Translations under genes and position numbers: made by a program
The notes under the pieces: model-generated
The model's database searches: none
The model's input: only the letters and a program-made list of their open reading frames with translations
Told to the model about the DNA's origin: nothing
Part shown: in pieces, positions 33,821-42,384 of the stretch
Layout of the letters: every line of letters starts with the position of its first letter
Numbering within the stretch: the first letter of the stretch is position 1
DNA from: JAAFHB01 sp037133495
GTDB taxonomy: Bacteria; Bacteroidota; Bacteroidia; Bacteroidales; Prolixibacteraceae
Reading direction: 5' to 3'
NCBI GenBank assembly: GCA_037133495.1
Contig: JBAXOA010000013.1
Span: 1 to 63,428, forward strand
Length of the DNA stretch: 63,428 nt

Positions 33821-34813
33821 ATGAGTTATCTTCCTGAAATTGACCGGTATAATAATAAGACAGCCTACAGACGATGTGGGCGGAGTGGCATTAACCTTCC
33901 TGAAATCTCTCTGGGTTTATGGCATAATTTTGGCGGTGTCGATGTTTTAGAGAACGGTCGCTCAATGCTCCGTTACGCGTTTGACCAGGGAATTACCCAT
34001 TTCGACCTTGCCAATAATTATGGGCCTCCTCCCGGATCGGCAGAAGAGAATTTTGGCGTAATCTTTAAGAAAGATTTCCTCCCCTTCAGAGACGAATTAA
34101 TAATCTCAACAAAAGCGGGTTACCTGATGTGGCCGGGACCTTACGGCGAATGGGGCTCTCGTAAATACCTGTTATCCAGCCTGGATCAGAGTCTGAAAAG
34201 GATGGGCCTGGAATATGTTGATATCTTTTATTCACATCGGCCCGATCCCAATACCCCGCTTGAAGAGACAATGATGGCACTCGATTATGCTGTTCGCTCC
34301 GGAAAAGCCCTCTATGCCGGTATTTCAAACTACTCAGCCGATCTGACAAAAAAAGCTTCCGCAATACTTAAACAATTGGGCACTCCTTGCCTTATCCATC
34401 AGCCCAAATACTCGATGTTCGAACGGTGGGTTGAGAAAGGTCTTTTGGATGTTGCGGATAATGAAGGAATCGGAGTAATCGCCTTTTCTCCTTTGGCACA
34501 GGGATTACTGACCAATCGCTACCTCAACGGAATTCCTGAAGATTCGAGAGCGTCAAAGTCATGGGGTTACCTTAGAGAAGATCAGGTTGAACAAACCATT
34601 TCAAAAGTGAAACAACTGAATGCTGTCGCAGCAGAACGTGGTCAGTCATTGGCACAAATGGCTATTTCCTGGTTATTAAAAGACCGGAGAGTAACATCCG
34701 TTTTGATCGGGGCTAGTTCTGTCGCTCAGTTAAAAGATAATCTGGCCTCACGAAATAACATGAATTTTTCAGAATCAGAACTGAAAAAAATCGAAGAAAT
34801 ACTGGCAAAATAA
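33821..34813 (+). CDS. Aldo/keto reductase of the YghZ (L-glyceraldehyde-3-phosphate reductase) type
   Basis: The 330-residue protein matches the aldo/keto reductase family AKR14. FDLANNYGPPPGSAEENFG carries the catalytic Tyr near 67. The catalytic Lys lies in IISTKAGYLMWPGPYGEWGS near 98, followed by HRPDPNTPLEETMMAL and FSPLAQGLLTNRYL. The WPGPYGEWGS and PPPGSAEENFG segments are specific to the YghZ group, which reduces methylglyoxal and L-glyceraldehyde-3-phosphate with NADPH. Its stop overlaps the start of the AEC transporter gene by one base. Confidence 0.93.
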   Translation: MSYLPEIDRYNNKTAYRRCGRSGINLPEISLGLWHNFGGVDVLENGRSMLRYAFDQGITHFDLANNYGPPPGSAEENFGVIFKKDFLPFRDELIISTKAGYLMWPGPYGEWGSRKYLLSSLDQSLKRMGLEYVDIFYSHRPDPNTPLEETMMALDYAVRSGKALYAGISNYSADLTKKASAILKQLGTPCLIHQPKYSMFERWVEKGLLDVADNEGIGVIAFSPLAQGLLTNRYLNGIPEDSRASKSWGYLREDQVEQTISKVKQLNAVAAERGQSLAQMAISWLLKDRRVTSVLIGASSVAQLKDNLASRNNMNFSESELKKIEEILAK

Positions 34814-35742
34814 TGAATTCTCTTTTATTGGCCGGTAAATCTATCTTTCCCCTATTTTTGATCATACTTATTGGGATCGGAATGGTGCGCATCAAAGCCG
34901 TTCATCGGGGATGGGTAGATGTGCTGAATAAGTATGCATTATGGGTTGGATTACCTTCGTTGATATTTGCCGCATTAGTCCGGCTCGACTTTCAGTTCAG
35001 CGAATATTCCAGTCTGATTCTTGTAAATTCTATTTATTTAGTGGCTTGCATATTACTGGCTTTTCCGGTAAGCGCCATTTTTAGAACATCGCTGAAAACA
35101 AAACGAACACTTTTTCTGCTTTTGGGCTTTGGAAATATTTCCTATCTTGGTATTCCACTGATATCAAGTGCATTGGGGAACGATGCATTAGGCTCAGCCA
35201 TTCTGCTTTCAGCGGTATATCCATTTTGGATGTTTACTCTGGCGATCGTCTTAATCGAAGTTACCGGTCACGAAAAAGTGAATATTTTGCATACTTTTAA
35301 GAAGCTGTTTTTAAACCCTCTGCTGATATCCGTTTTCCTGGGAATAATCGTATCATCCTTAAATATACCGATTCAAGGTGATGTGATGAAAACGCTTGAT
35401 CTTTTTGGACAATCAGTCACCGCAGTTGTGCTGTTTTCTTTGGGAATTTTTTTAGGGTCGCAGCAAATTGGAAGTCGTAAAGAGTGGTGGCCTGTCTTAG
35501 GACTTTCTTTTGTGATTATGGTTCTTCTGCCTGGAATCTTTTATTTTTCAGCCAAAGGATCAGGAATGTCCGGACTTCAGTTTCGTACATCTATTCTCGA
35601 TGCGGCAATGCCAATGGGACTTTCTGCCTATGCTATGACGGAACAATATCAATTAAACGCGCTGCTCACAGGCCGGCTGGTAATCCTGTCAACACTTCTT
35701 GCAGCCATCATACTTCCAGTGTGGATTGTAGTAACTGCCTGA
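34813..35742 (+). CDS. AEC-family (auxin efflux carrier-like) transporter
   Basis: The 309-residue protein has about ten membrane helices in the two-times-five arrangement of AEC transporters. The opening FPLFLIILIGIGMVRIKAV, the helix-break asparagine in GFGNISYLGIPLISSALG near 98 and the C-terminal repeat ILDAAMPMGLSAYAMTEQYQ support this. Bacterial members export or exchange small organic acids or amino acids; the substrate is not evident. It starts on the last base of the aldo/keto reductase stop (TAATG), so the two are translationally coupled. Confidence 0.88.
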   Translation: MNSLLLAGKSIFPLFLIILIGIGMVRIKAVHRGWVDVLNKYALWVGLPSLIFAALVRLDFQFSEYSSLILVNSIYLVACILLAFPVSAIFRTSLKTKRTLFLLLGFGNISYLGIPLISSALGNDALGSAILLSAVYPFWMFTLAIVLIEVTGHEKVNILHTFKKLFLNPLLISVFLGIIVSSLNIPIQGDVMKTLDLFGQSVTAVVLFSLGIFLGSQQIGSRKEWWPVLGLSFVIMVLLPGIFYFSAKGSGMSGLQFRTSILDAAMPMGLSAYAMTEQYQLNALLTGRLVILSTLLAAIILPVWIVVTA

Positions 35743-35772
35743 AAAATATTTAATTACGAGCATTATAAGTAG

Positions 35773-35823
35773 TTGATCATTATTCATTGATAATTGATCC
35801 TTGATAATTGACCATTGATCATT
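35773..35823. repeat. AT-rich degenerate direct repeats downstream of the AEC gene
   Basis: TTGATAATTGA occurs at 35787-35797 and 35801-35811, a 14-base period, flanked on both sides by TTGATCATT-like copies. They lie between convergent genes. Such low-complexity repeats are common between genes and no function is evident. Confidence 0.5.
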
Positions 35824-35831
35824 CTGTAATT

Positions 35832-36173
35832 CTATCCTTTATCATCGAAGATTTTCCCAAAATACCTGATAGCGCAATCCTGAAGGGTTTTCAGTTTACG
35901 TTGCTCAGGGATCACCGGTGCAAGCGCTTTTTGACGAAAAACAGGCCAGCCTTCATCATCCTGACCAATTAATTCTACCAACCCCATCTCTTTGTAAAGG
36001 GTACAACTTCCCAGATTAATCAGATTGAGCTTCTCCTCTTTCGAGAATATCTGGTAAGTTAAGCCTCGTTCGCGGATACCTACCAAAAAAAGGACACCAT
36101 TGAAATCAACTTCGATTCCAAACATTTCGCTTAAATATTTACATAGATCTTTCCAGTTATCCGGTGCTTTCAT
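35832..36173 (-). CDS. Small hypothetical protein
   Basis: The 113-residue protein has no signal peptide or membrane helix and no recognised motif. It begins APDNWKDLCKYLSEMFGIEV, with an alpha/beta pattern (VLFLVGIRERGLTYQIFSKE) and ends with a helical region containing a Cys (LQDCAIRYFGKIF). I believe it resembles a conserved Bacteroidota family of unknown function, but this is from memory and not certain. It stands alone between the AEC gene and asnS. Confidence 0.65.
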   Translation of the reverse strand: MKAPDNWKDLCKYLSEMFGIEVDFNGVLFLVGIRERGLTYQIFSKEEKLNLINLGSCTLYKEMGLVELIGQDDEGWPVFRQKALAPVIPEQRKLKTLQDCAIRYFGKIFDDKG

Positions 36174-36226
36174 CAGAAGATAATTTTTTTTTAATTGCCT
36201 TATAGCCTGTCACGATTTATCGGGAG

Positions 36227-36279
36227 AACACCTGGGTTATCTTCATTCGTATTTGCGAAGCGAAGATTCAGGGGTGTTT
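36227..36279. repeat. Imperfect hairpin between divergent genes
   Basis: Outer arms AACACC/GGTGTT and inner arms ATCTTC/GAAGAT plus TTCG/CGAA form a broken stem of about 53 bases. It is upstream of both the small hypothetical gene and asnS, so it is not in a terminator position; a leader or repeat remnant is possible. Confidence 0.3.
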
Positions 36280-36338
36280 CATCAATTGACTTTTTACAAA
36301 AATACGATTAAGAATCAAAAGATTAGTTAAAGAATGGT

Positions 36339-36367
36339 TTGTAGAAGGGGCAAAAGTTATACTTTTG
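36339..36367 (+). promoter_or_regulatory. Candidate asnS promoter
   Basis: TTG at 36339-36341, an 18-base spacer and an exact TACTTTTG at 36360-36367. The asnS ATG is about 60 bases downstream. Confidence 0.5.
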
Positions 36368-36426
36368 TCGGAAAATCATTCTAAAGAGTTAATACATTTA
36401 GGATTCCATCAGTTATAATAATTAAG

Positions 36427-37866
36427 ATGAAGAATTTACGAATTGCAGATATTTTGAAATCAGGCCAAGTAGGTGCTGAGATTACTGTCAAAGGATGGGT
36501 GCGCACTCGTCGGGGCAGTAAAAATGTGAATTTTATTGCTTTAAACGATGGCTCAACAATACATAACTTACAGGTAGTTGCTGAAGTTGAATCTTTTGGT
36601 GAAGAGTTTTTCAAGAGTATAAATACAGGTGCTGCGATTGGGGTAACCGGGAATCTGGTGGATTCAGCAGGTTCGGGTCAGTCAGTCGAATTACAGGCCT
36701 CACTGATTGAGGTGATTGGCGTTGCAGATCCTGAGAAATATCCTATTCAGCCAAAGCGTCATTCTCTTGAATTTTTGCGCGATATGGCCCACCTCCGGCC
36801 CCGGACAGCTACTTTCAGCGCTATTTTCCGTATGCGTCATGCAATGACATTCGCCATTCATAACTTCTTCAATGACAGGGGTTTTTACAATGTTCATACA
36901 CCTATTATTACAAGTTCTGATGCCGAGGGAGCAGGTGAGATGTTTCGTGTTTCTACTCTTCCGGCCAAAGATGCTCCATTAGATGAAGAGGGAAATATCG
37001 ATTTTACCCAGGATTTTTTCGGAAAAGCTGCCAATCTAACCGTTTCCGGACAGCTCGAAGGGGAACTGTTTGCCATGGCTTTATCCCGGATTTACACATT
37101 CGGTCCCACTTTTCGTGCCGAGAATTCTAATACCTCACGCCATCTGGCTGAATTCTGGATGATAGAACCTGAAGTGGCATTCTTCGATCTGAATGACAAT
37201 ATGGATCTTGCAGAAGAGTTCCTGAAGTATTTAATCAACTATGCATTAACTCATTGCATGGATGATCTTCTATTCCTGAGCAGCCGTCTGGTTGAAGAGG
37301 AGAAAAATAAACCAGCCGACCAGCGTTCTATGGAACTGATTGAAAAATTGAAGTTTGTAGCTGATAACGATTTTGTAAGACTGACTTATACCGAAGCAAT
37401 TGAAATTCTCAAAAACTCGAAACAAAATAAAAAAGGGAAATTTCAGTATCCAATAACCGGATATGGAGCAGATCTGCAAAGCGAGCATGAACGGTTCCTT
37501 GTAGAGGTGGAATTTAAAAAGCCTGTTATTCTTACAAACTATCCAAAGGAGATTAAATCGTTCTATATGCGGTTGGATGACAATGGGAAAACAGTTTCGG
37601 CGATGGATGTATTATTCCCTCAGATTGGCGAGATCATAGGTGGTTCGCAGCGTGAAGAGCGGCTCGAAGTTTTGGAAGGCAGAATGGATGAAATGAATAT
37701 TCCCAAAGAAGATATGCAGTGGTACCTCGATACCAGACGGTTTGGCGGTTGTCCTCATGCCGGTTTCGGACTTGGATTCGAACGTCTTCTCCTTTTTGTT
37801 ACGGGGATGGGCAATATTCGCGATGTAATCCCTTTTGCCCGTACACCTAAAAATTGCGAATTTTAA
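36427..37866 (+). CDS. asnS: Asparaginyl-tRNA synthetase
   Basis: The 479-residue class II enzyme charges tRNA-Asn. The N-terminal OB-fold anticodon domain (about 1-115) begins ILKSGQVGAEITVKGWVRTR. The catalytic domain follows, with class II motif 2 at TFRAENSNTSRHLAEFWMIEPE shortened here to its key part FRAENSNTSRHLAEFWM (about 231), and motif 3 at GFGLGFERLLLFVTGM (about 450). The segment HTPIITSSDAEGAGEMFRV is specific to AsnS rather than AspS. Length is normal. It is followed by rpoN after about 105 bases. Confidence 0.98.
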   Translation: MKNLRIADILKSGQVGAEITVKGWVRTRRGSKNVNFIALNDGSTIHNLQVVAEVESFGEEFFKSINTGAAIGVTGNLVDSAGSGQSVELQASLIEVIGVADPEKYPIQPKRHSLEFLRDMAHLRPRTATFSAIFRMRHAMTFAIHNFFNDRGFYNVHTPIITSSDAEGAGEMFRVSTLPAKDAPLDEEGNIDFTQDFFGKAANLTVSGQLEGELFAMALSRIYTFGPTFRAENSNTSRHLAEFWMIEPEVAFFDLNDNMDLAEEFLKYLINYALTHCMDDLLFLSSRLVEEEKNKPADQRSMELIEKLKFVADNDFVRLTYTEAIEILKNSKQNKKGKFQYPITGYGADLQSEHERFLVEVEFKKPVILTNYPKEIKSFYMRLDDNGKTVSAMDVLFPQIGEIIGGSQREERLEVLEGRMDEMNIPKEDMQWYLDTRRFGGCPHAGFGLGFERLLLFVTGMGNIRDVIPFARTPKNCEF

Positions 37867-37939
37867 AGTGGCACAAGACCAAATGCGATAACAGATAAAG
37901 AGCCTTATCAGTGTTTTTCAAATGCTCGATAAAATATTT

Positions 37940-37947
37940 TACCTTTA
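37940..37947 (+). promoter_or_regulatory. Candidate rpoN promoter -7 element
   Basis: TACCTTTA matches TAnnTTTG in all but the last base and lies 25 bases before the preferred rpoN ATG at 37972. No strong -33 element. Confidence 0.35.
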
Positions 37948-37971
37948 GAACCGAATAAGCGGTTGCCGAAT

Positions 37972-39429
37972 ATGCAGAAATTAAGTCTTCAACAGAAACT
38001 ACTTCAAAAGCTTTCACCACAGCAGATACAGGTTATCAAGTTGTTGGAGTTGCCTAGTATGCTGATCGAACAACGGATTAAAAAAGAACTTGAAGAAAAT
38101 CCGGTGCTCGAAATAGAGAGTGAAGCCTACGGTTCGTCAGAAGAGGATTATTCCAATGATTTGAAAACTAAGGAAGACCACGATAATGAAGAATTCTCTG
38201 TCAGTGATTATTTAAACGAAGAAGATTATCCTGCCTATCGGTACAATACCCAAAATTCTTCGAAAGATGATAAAGTTTCAGATATTCCTTTTTCAGATGG
38301 CACCTCGTTTCATGAATATCTTCAAGAGCAAATAGGAATGGAAATGCTGAATGAACGTGATAGTATTTTGGCAGAGCATATTATTGGAAATATTGATGAA
38401 GATGGGTATTTACGGCGCGAATTGGTATCAATTGTGGATGATCTTGAATTTACTCAAAATCTTAAGACCACTGAAACAGAATTAATCAAAATGCTTCGGC
38501 TGATTCAGGAACTTGATCCGCCCGGTGTTGGTGCCAGAAATCTAAGAGAATGTCTCCGGTTGCAGATTCTTCGTAAAGGAGATCAAAAACCCGAACTTAA
38601 ACTGGCAGGACAGATTCTTCGGGATGGTTTTGAAGAGTTTACAAGAAAGCACTTCGATAAAATCGCCCATAAATTTGGAGTTGATGAAGATACGCTGAAA
38701 GATGCCATTGACGAAATTCTTAAATTAAATCCAAAGCCGGGCAGTTCATTCAGCAATAATATCAGTCAGGGAAATCAGACCATTGTTCCCGATTTTATTC
38801 TCGAGGTTGATGATGACGAATTGCAACTTAGTCTGAATCAAAAAAATGTTCCCGAATTAAATATCAGCCGACACTATTCCAATATGCTCCGGAATTATCA
38901 GGATAATCGAAAATCGATGACACGTGATGTGAAGGAAGCAGTTCTTTTTGTCAAACAGAAGATTGATTCAGCCAAATGGTTTATAGATGCAATTAAACAG
39001 CGGCAAGAAACACTCATGCTTGTTATGACAGAGATACTGATGTATCAGAAGGATTATTTTATGGAGGGAGATGAAACAAAAATGCGGCCTATGATCTTGA
39101 AAGACATTGCCGATCGCACGGGCCTCGATATTTCAACAATCTCCAGAGTCTCAAACAGCAAGTATATTCAGACCCATTTTGGAATTTATCCCGTGAAATT
39201 CTTTTTTTCCGAATCGATGCAAAAAGATACCGGTGAAGAAGTTTCGACGCGCGAAATTAAATCCATTCTGAAGGAATGTATTGATAATGAGAGCAAGCGC
39301 AAGCCAATTACCGATGATGAGCTTACCCAGATTCTAAATGATAAGGGGTACGAAATTGCTCGCAGAACAGTAGCCAAGTACCGTGAAAACCTTGGTATTC
39401 CGGTCGCCCGGATGCGTAAAGAACTCTAG
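37972..39429 (+). CDS. rpoN: RNA polymerase sigma-54 factor
   Basis: The protein has region I (QKLSLQQKLLQKLSPQQIQVIKLL, near 1-25), a strongly acidic region II, the core-binding domain from about 110, and the C-terminal DNA-binding part ending with the RpoN box ARRTVAKYRE at about 465-474. LDPPGVGARNLRECL at about 182-196 and DISTISRVSNSKYIQTHFGIY are also typical. It directs transcription of genes controlled by AAA+ enhancer-binding proteins. A TTG at 37963 would add three residues; the ATG at 37972 is preferred. The stop overlaps the convergent response-regulator stop by 4 bases. Confidence 0.97.
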   Translation: MQKLSLQQKLLQKLSPQQIQVIKLLELPSMLIEQRIKKELEENPVLEIESEAYGSSEEDYSNDLKTKEDHDNEEFSVSDYLNEEDYPAYRYNTQNSSKDDKVSDIPFSDGTSFHEYLQEQIGMEMLNERDSILAEHIIGNIDEDGYLRRELVSIVDDLEFTQNLKTTETELIKMLRLIQELDPPGVGARNLRECLRLQILRKGDQKPELKLAGQILRDGFEEFTRKHFDKIAHKFGVDEDTLKDAIDEILKLNPKPGSSFSNNISQGNQTIVPDFILEVDDDELQLSLNQKNVPELNISRHYSNMLRNYQDNRKSMTRDVKEAVLFVKQKIDSAKWFIDAIKQRQETLMLVMTEILMYQKDYFMEGDETKMRPMILKDIADRTGLDISTISRVSNSKYIQTHFGIYPVKFFFSESMQKDTGEEVSTREIKSILKECIDNESKRKPITDDELTQILNDKGYEIARRTVAKYRENLGIPVARMRKEL

Positions 39430-40127
39430 GTAATAAATTTATACCCTATTCCTTTCAAGGTTCTGATATGGTCATTGCCAATTTTTTCACGTAATTTTCT
39501 GATGTGAACATCTATAGTTCGATCGCCTACAATCACATTGTTCCCCCATACGGCCTTATATATTTCGTCGCGTGTAAATACCTTTTCGGGTTTGGATACC
39601 AATAATGAAAGCAATTCAAATTCCTTCCTCGGCAGGGTTAGTTCTCTCCCTTCAATTTTCAGAATATACCGCTCTTTATCAATTACTATATTACCAATAT
39701 TGAGTATTTTTTCATTTTCAGTCGTGTCAATATTGATGCCTCCCGAGCGTTTAAGCAATGCCTTCACCCGGCTGATTAACACTTTTGGACGAATAGGTTT
39801 TGTGATATAATCATCGGCGCCGGCTTCAAAACCTGCTATCTGGGAATAATCCTCACCTCTGGCTGTCAGAAAAGCGATTATGATATTCTTGCAGTTGGGA
39901 AGTTTCCTAATTTCCTCACAAGCAGCGATGCCATCCATTTCAGGCATCATCACATCAAGAATAACCAAGTCGGGCTTTACTTTGGTTGCCATCTCAATTG
40001 CTTCCCTCCCATTGCGGGCAACATAAACCCTAAACCCCTCGCGTTGAAGATTATAGCTTACGAATTCAAGTATATCTTCCTCGTCATCAACAAGAAGTAT
40101 TCGTGGAGTACTGTCTTTTTCGACCAT
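39426..40127 (-). CDS. OmpR/PhoB-type response regulator
   Basis: The 233-residue protein has a receiver domain (about 9-125) with acidic pocket LLVDDEEDILEFV and phosphoacceptor Asp in LVILDVMMPEMDG (about 58), plus the conserved Thr (FLTARGE) and Lys (DDYITKPIRP). A winged-helix DNA-binding domain follows (LTLPRKEFELLSLLVSKPEK, then VGDRTIDVHIRKLREKIG). It is encoded 86 bases downstream of its likely histidine kinase. Proximity to the phosphate permease genes makes a PhoB-like role attractive, but that is inference. Confidence 0.94.
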   Translation of the reverse strand: MVEKDSTPRILLVDDEEDILEFVSYNLQREGFRVYVARNGREAIEMATKVKPDLVILDVMMPEMDGIAACEEIRKLPNCKNIIIAFLTARGEDYSQIAGFEAGADDYITKPIRPKVLISRVKALLKRSGGINIDTTENEKILNIGNIVIDKERYILKIEGRELTLPRKEFELLSLLVSKPEKVFTRDEIYKAVWGNNVIVGDRTIDVHIRKLREKIGNDHIRTLKGIGYKFIT

Positions 40128-40213
40128 TTTATTTTGCAGATTGAATAAACAAATTTCTATGAATTAAATGTAGTTATATTTAGAATATTCTGTTGTTAAG
40201 CAGAAGTATTTTT

Positions 40214-41263
40214 TTATTTATTGTATTTTTCAAGCATAAAAGTGAAAGTAGTTCCTTTGTCCACCTGGCTTTTAACGTGAATTGTCTGCTCGTGAGCCTC
40301 AATAATATGCTTTACAATTGAGAGGCCAAGCCCTGTCCCTCCTTGTATCCGTGATCTACTTTTATCGACGCGGTAGAAACGTTCAAAAATGCGGATGAGG
40401 TCTTTTTTCTCGATCCCGATCCCATCGTCACTCACTTCTATAAGGACCATTTTATCCATATCATAAAAAACAACATTTACATTTCCCCCTTTTTTTCCAT
40501 ATTTAATGGCATTTCCTACCAGGTTACTGATAACTTCGAATATTCGCTTCTTATCAGCAATCACTATCACCGGTTTATGAGCCTGAACTGCGAGATTCAT
40601 ACTTATTCTCCTTTCATTGGCATCTCGTAATTCAAATTCAAATACTTCCTCAGTAAGTTTTACAAGATCAAAAGGTTCCATATTGATTTTCAGCTCTCCG
40701 GATTCCAATTTTGTGATCGATTCGAGATCTTCGACCACACTGATCATCCTGTCGATACTTTTTTCAGTCCGTTCCAGATATAACCGGTTAATTTTAGGAT
40801 CTTCCAGACCTCCGTCGAGTAATGTCAGAATATATCCCTGAATATTAAAAATCGGAGTTTTAAGCTCGTGCGACACATTCCCGACAAAATCTTTCCTGTA
40901 CTTTTCGAGATCCCGCAGCCTGTCAATCTCTGCCAGCTTATCCTCAGCCCATAATTTAACCTCCTGATCAACTTCTGCAATAATGTCTTTTTGACCGTGA
41001 ATCAGTTTTGTAAGTCGTTTCACCTCGATCGGGACTTCACGGATTGTTTTGTAGATCGGTGTAATTTTATCATTTATAAGAACTGATAACATATAAAGCG
41101 TAGTAAAATAGGAGATCAGAAATATGATCGGAATAAATATCGGCAGCCACAACACCCATCCCAGCAAATGTGCCACTACGATCAGTATAGCAGTAAACGA
41201 GGTGATAATTACAGATGAGGTGATTGAGAGCTTCTGTGGTGTGCTTGTTATAATGGGAACCAT
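40214..41263 (-). CDS. Membrane sensor histidine kinase (PhoR-like, without a periplasmic sensor)
   Basis: Two membrane helices at about 20-38 and 40-62 (IITSFTAILIVVAHLLGW; LPIFIPIIFLISYFTTLYM) are joined by only a few residues, leaving essentially no periplasmic domain. A linker follows (about 65-125), then HisKA with the phosphoacceptor His in FVGNVSHELKTPIFN (about 133) and an HATPase domain with NLVGNAIKYGKKGG, VSDDGIGIEKKDL and GGTGLGLSIVKHI. A TTG at 41269 adds two residues; the ATG at 41263 is preferred. Signals may come through a membrane partner such as the neighbouring PiT/PhoU-like proteins, by analogy with PhoR, which is inference. Confidence 0.92.
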   Translation of the reverse strand: MVPIITSTPQKLSITSSVIITSFTAILIVVAHLLGWVLWLPIFIPIIFLISYFTTLYMLSVLINDKITPIYKTIREVPIEVKRLTKLIHGQKDIIAEVDQEVKLWAEDKLAEIDRLRDLEKYRKDFVGNVSHELKTPIFNIQGYILTLLDGGLEDPKINRLYLERTEKSIDRMISVVEDLESITKLESGELKINMEPFDLVKLTEEVFEFELRDANERRISMNLAVQAHKPVIVIADKKRIFEVISNLVGNAIKYGKKGGNVNVVFYDMDKMVLIEVSDDGIGIEKKDLIRIFERFYRVDKSRSRIQGGTGLGLSIVKHIIEAHEQTIHVKSQVDKGTTFTFMLEKYNK

Positions 41264-41421
41264 CTTCAATATTTATTAAAATTCGAGGAAGTAAAGTTAT
41301 ATTTATTTACTCTTACTCGCAATTCTAGTTTGTTAACCGCTAATTAACATTTATTTAATACACTATTGAGGCCTAGGAACCCCGATCAGAAATACCTTTG
41401 TTCAATAAAGTTGAATGATTG

Positions 41422-42204
41422 ATGGAAAAAATTTCTTTACTGTTGGGAATTATTATTGGTGCTTTTGGGACATGGGTTAGTTTGGCTCTTTTCCGAAAGT
41501 TCAAAACTAACCCCAAAAGTGATGTAAGTCTTTTCGAAACGGATGATTTCTCTGAATCATCAATAAAAGCCGAAAGTGTTTTGGTTAAGACAACCGAGGA
41601 TTCTTCCAACGCAATTATTATGATTTCAAAAGCTTACTATTTGGGTATATCAGGATTTCATTCCGAAAACATGAAAGTTCTGGAAGAAATTGAAACTGAA
41701 ATAGAAGAGTTTAATCAACGAGCCAGAAAGCTTAAAGCCAATACCTACCGGGTTATTCAACAACTTCAACACGATTCAATTGAAACCGGACATTATTATG
41801 TGCAAATTGTTGACTATTTGCGTGAAATGGCACATTCGATAAAATATGTTGTGAGGCCTCTAAATCAACACCTTATCAATAAGCATAAACCCTTTGCTGA
41901 TGATCAGAATTCGGAGCTGGTGGAATTCAGCAATCAGGTTACCGATTTTCTGAATTTCGCATTGCATATCATTAAAGAATCGCGGTTTGAGCAAATTGAA
42001 GAACTGATTCAGAAAAGGAAAGATATTTTGGATTTAATGCGTGATCAGGAGAAACGTCAAATCAGAAGAATTAAGAGAAAAGAGACCAATAGCCGCAACT
42101 CCGTGTTGTATTTTGGAGTAATGTCTGAGACAAAACATCTCCTTCTTCAGACTGTTAATCTCCTTAAAGCAACGCGCGACTTTATATCCTACACAAAATC
42201 ATAA
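41422..42204 (+). CDS. Membrane-anchored PhoU-like helical protein
   Basis: The protein has one N-terminal membrane helix (KISLLLGIIIGAFGTWVSLAL, its first 20 residues after Met-Glu) and a cytoplasmic, highly helical domain of about 200 residues. The helices (ETEIEEFNQRARKLKANTY, DSIETGHYYVQIVDYLREMA, SIKYVVRPLNQHLINKHKP) resemble the PhoU-like C-terminal domains that some Bacteroidota phosphate permeases carry as a fusion. It sits upstream of a DUF47 protein and a PiT permease and divergent from a histidine kinase, which supports a phosphate role. The ATG at 41422 is preferred over the TTG at 41419. The assignment rests on helix pattern and context. Confidence 0.65.
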   Translation: MEKISLLLGIIIGAFGTWVSLALFRKFKTNPKSDVSLFETDDFSESSIKAESVLVKTTEDSSNAIIMISKAYYLGISGFHSENMKVLEEIETEIEEFNQRARKLKANTYRVIQQLQHDSIETGHYYVQIVDYLREMAHSIKYVVRPLNQHLINKHKPFADDQNSELVEFSNQVTDFLNFALHIIKESRFEQIEELIQKRKDILDLMRDQEKRQIRRIKRKETNSRNSVLYFGVMSETKHLLLQTVNLLKATRDFISYTKS

Positions 42205-42244
42205 GAACAAGGCTGCTTAAAATAATTCATTATCATGATGTTAT

Positions 42245-42296
42245 AGATTTATTTATCAAAATTTATGAAAATTTATAAATTTTGATAAATAAATCT
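42245..42296. repeat. Perfect 22-bp inverted repeat upstream of the DUF47-PiT genes
   Basis: The arm at 42245-42266 (AGATTTATTTATC...TTTAT) is exactly matched by its reverse complement at 42275-42296 across an 8-base loop. It is almost wholly A/T. It starts about 40 bases after the PhoU-like gene and ends 88 bases before the DUF47 start. It may end the first transcript or act as an operator; no T-run follows. Confidence 0.75.
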
Positions 42297-42338
42297 GTTC
42301 TAAAATGATAAATTCTATAATCCTCAAACAGAAAATTA

Positions 42339-42346
42339 TAAATTTG
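42339..42346 (+). promoter_or_regulatory. Candidate promoter -7 element of the DUF47-PiT operon
   Basis: TAAATTTG is an exact TAnnTTTG match, 38 bases before the DUF47 ATG. No TTG at -33. Confidence 0.4.
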
Positions 42347-42384
42347 TACTCGAATATTTTTGAATTAATTAAACTACAAAATTT

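Noticed and set aside
35773..35823. Possible CRISPR array
   Set aside because: The repeats are 11 bases with a 14-base period and no spacers of regular size; they are low-complexity AT-rich repeats.
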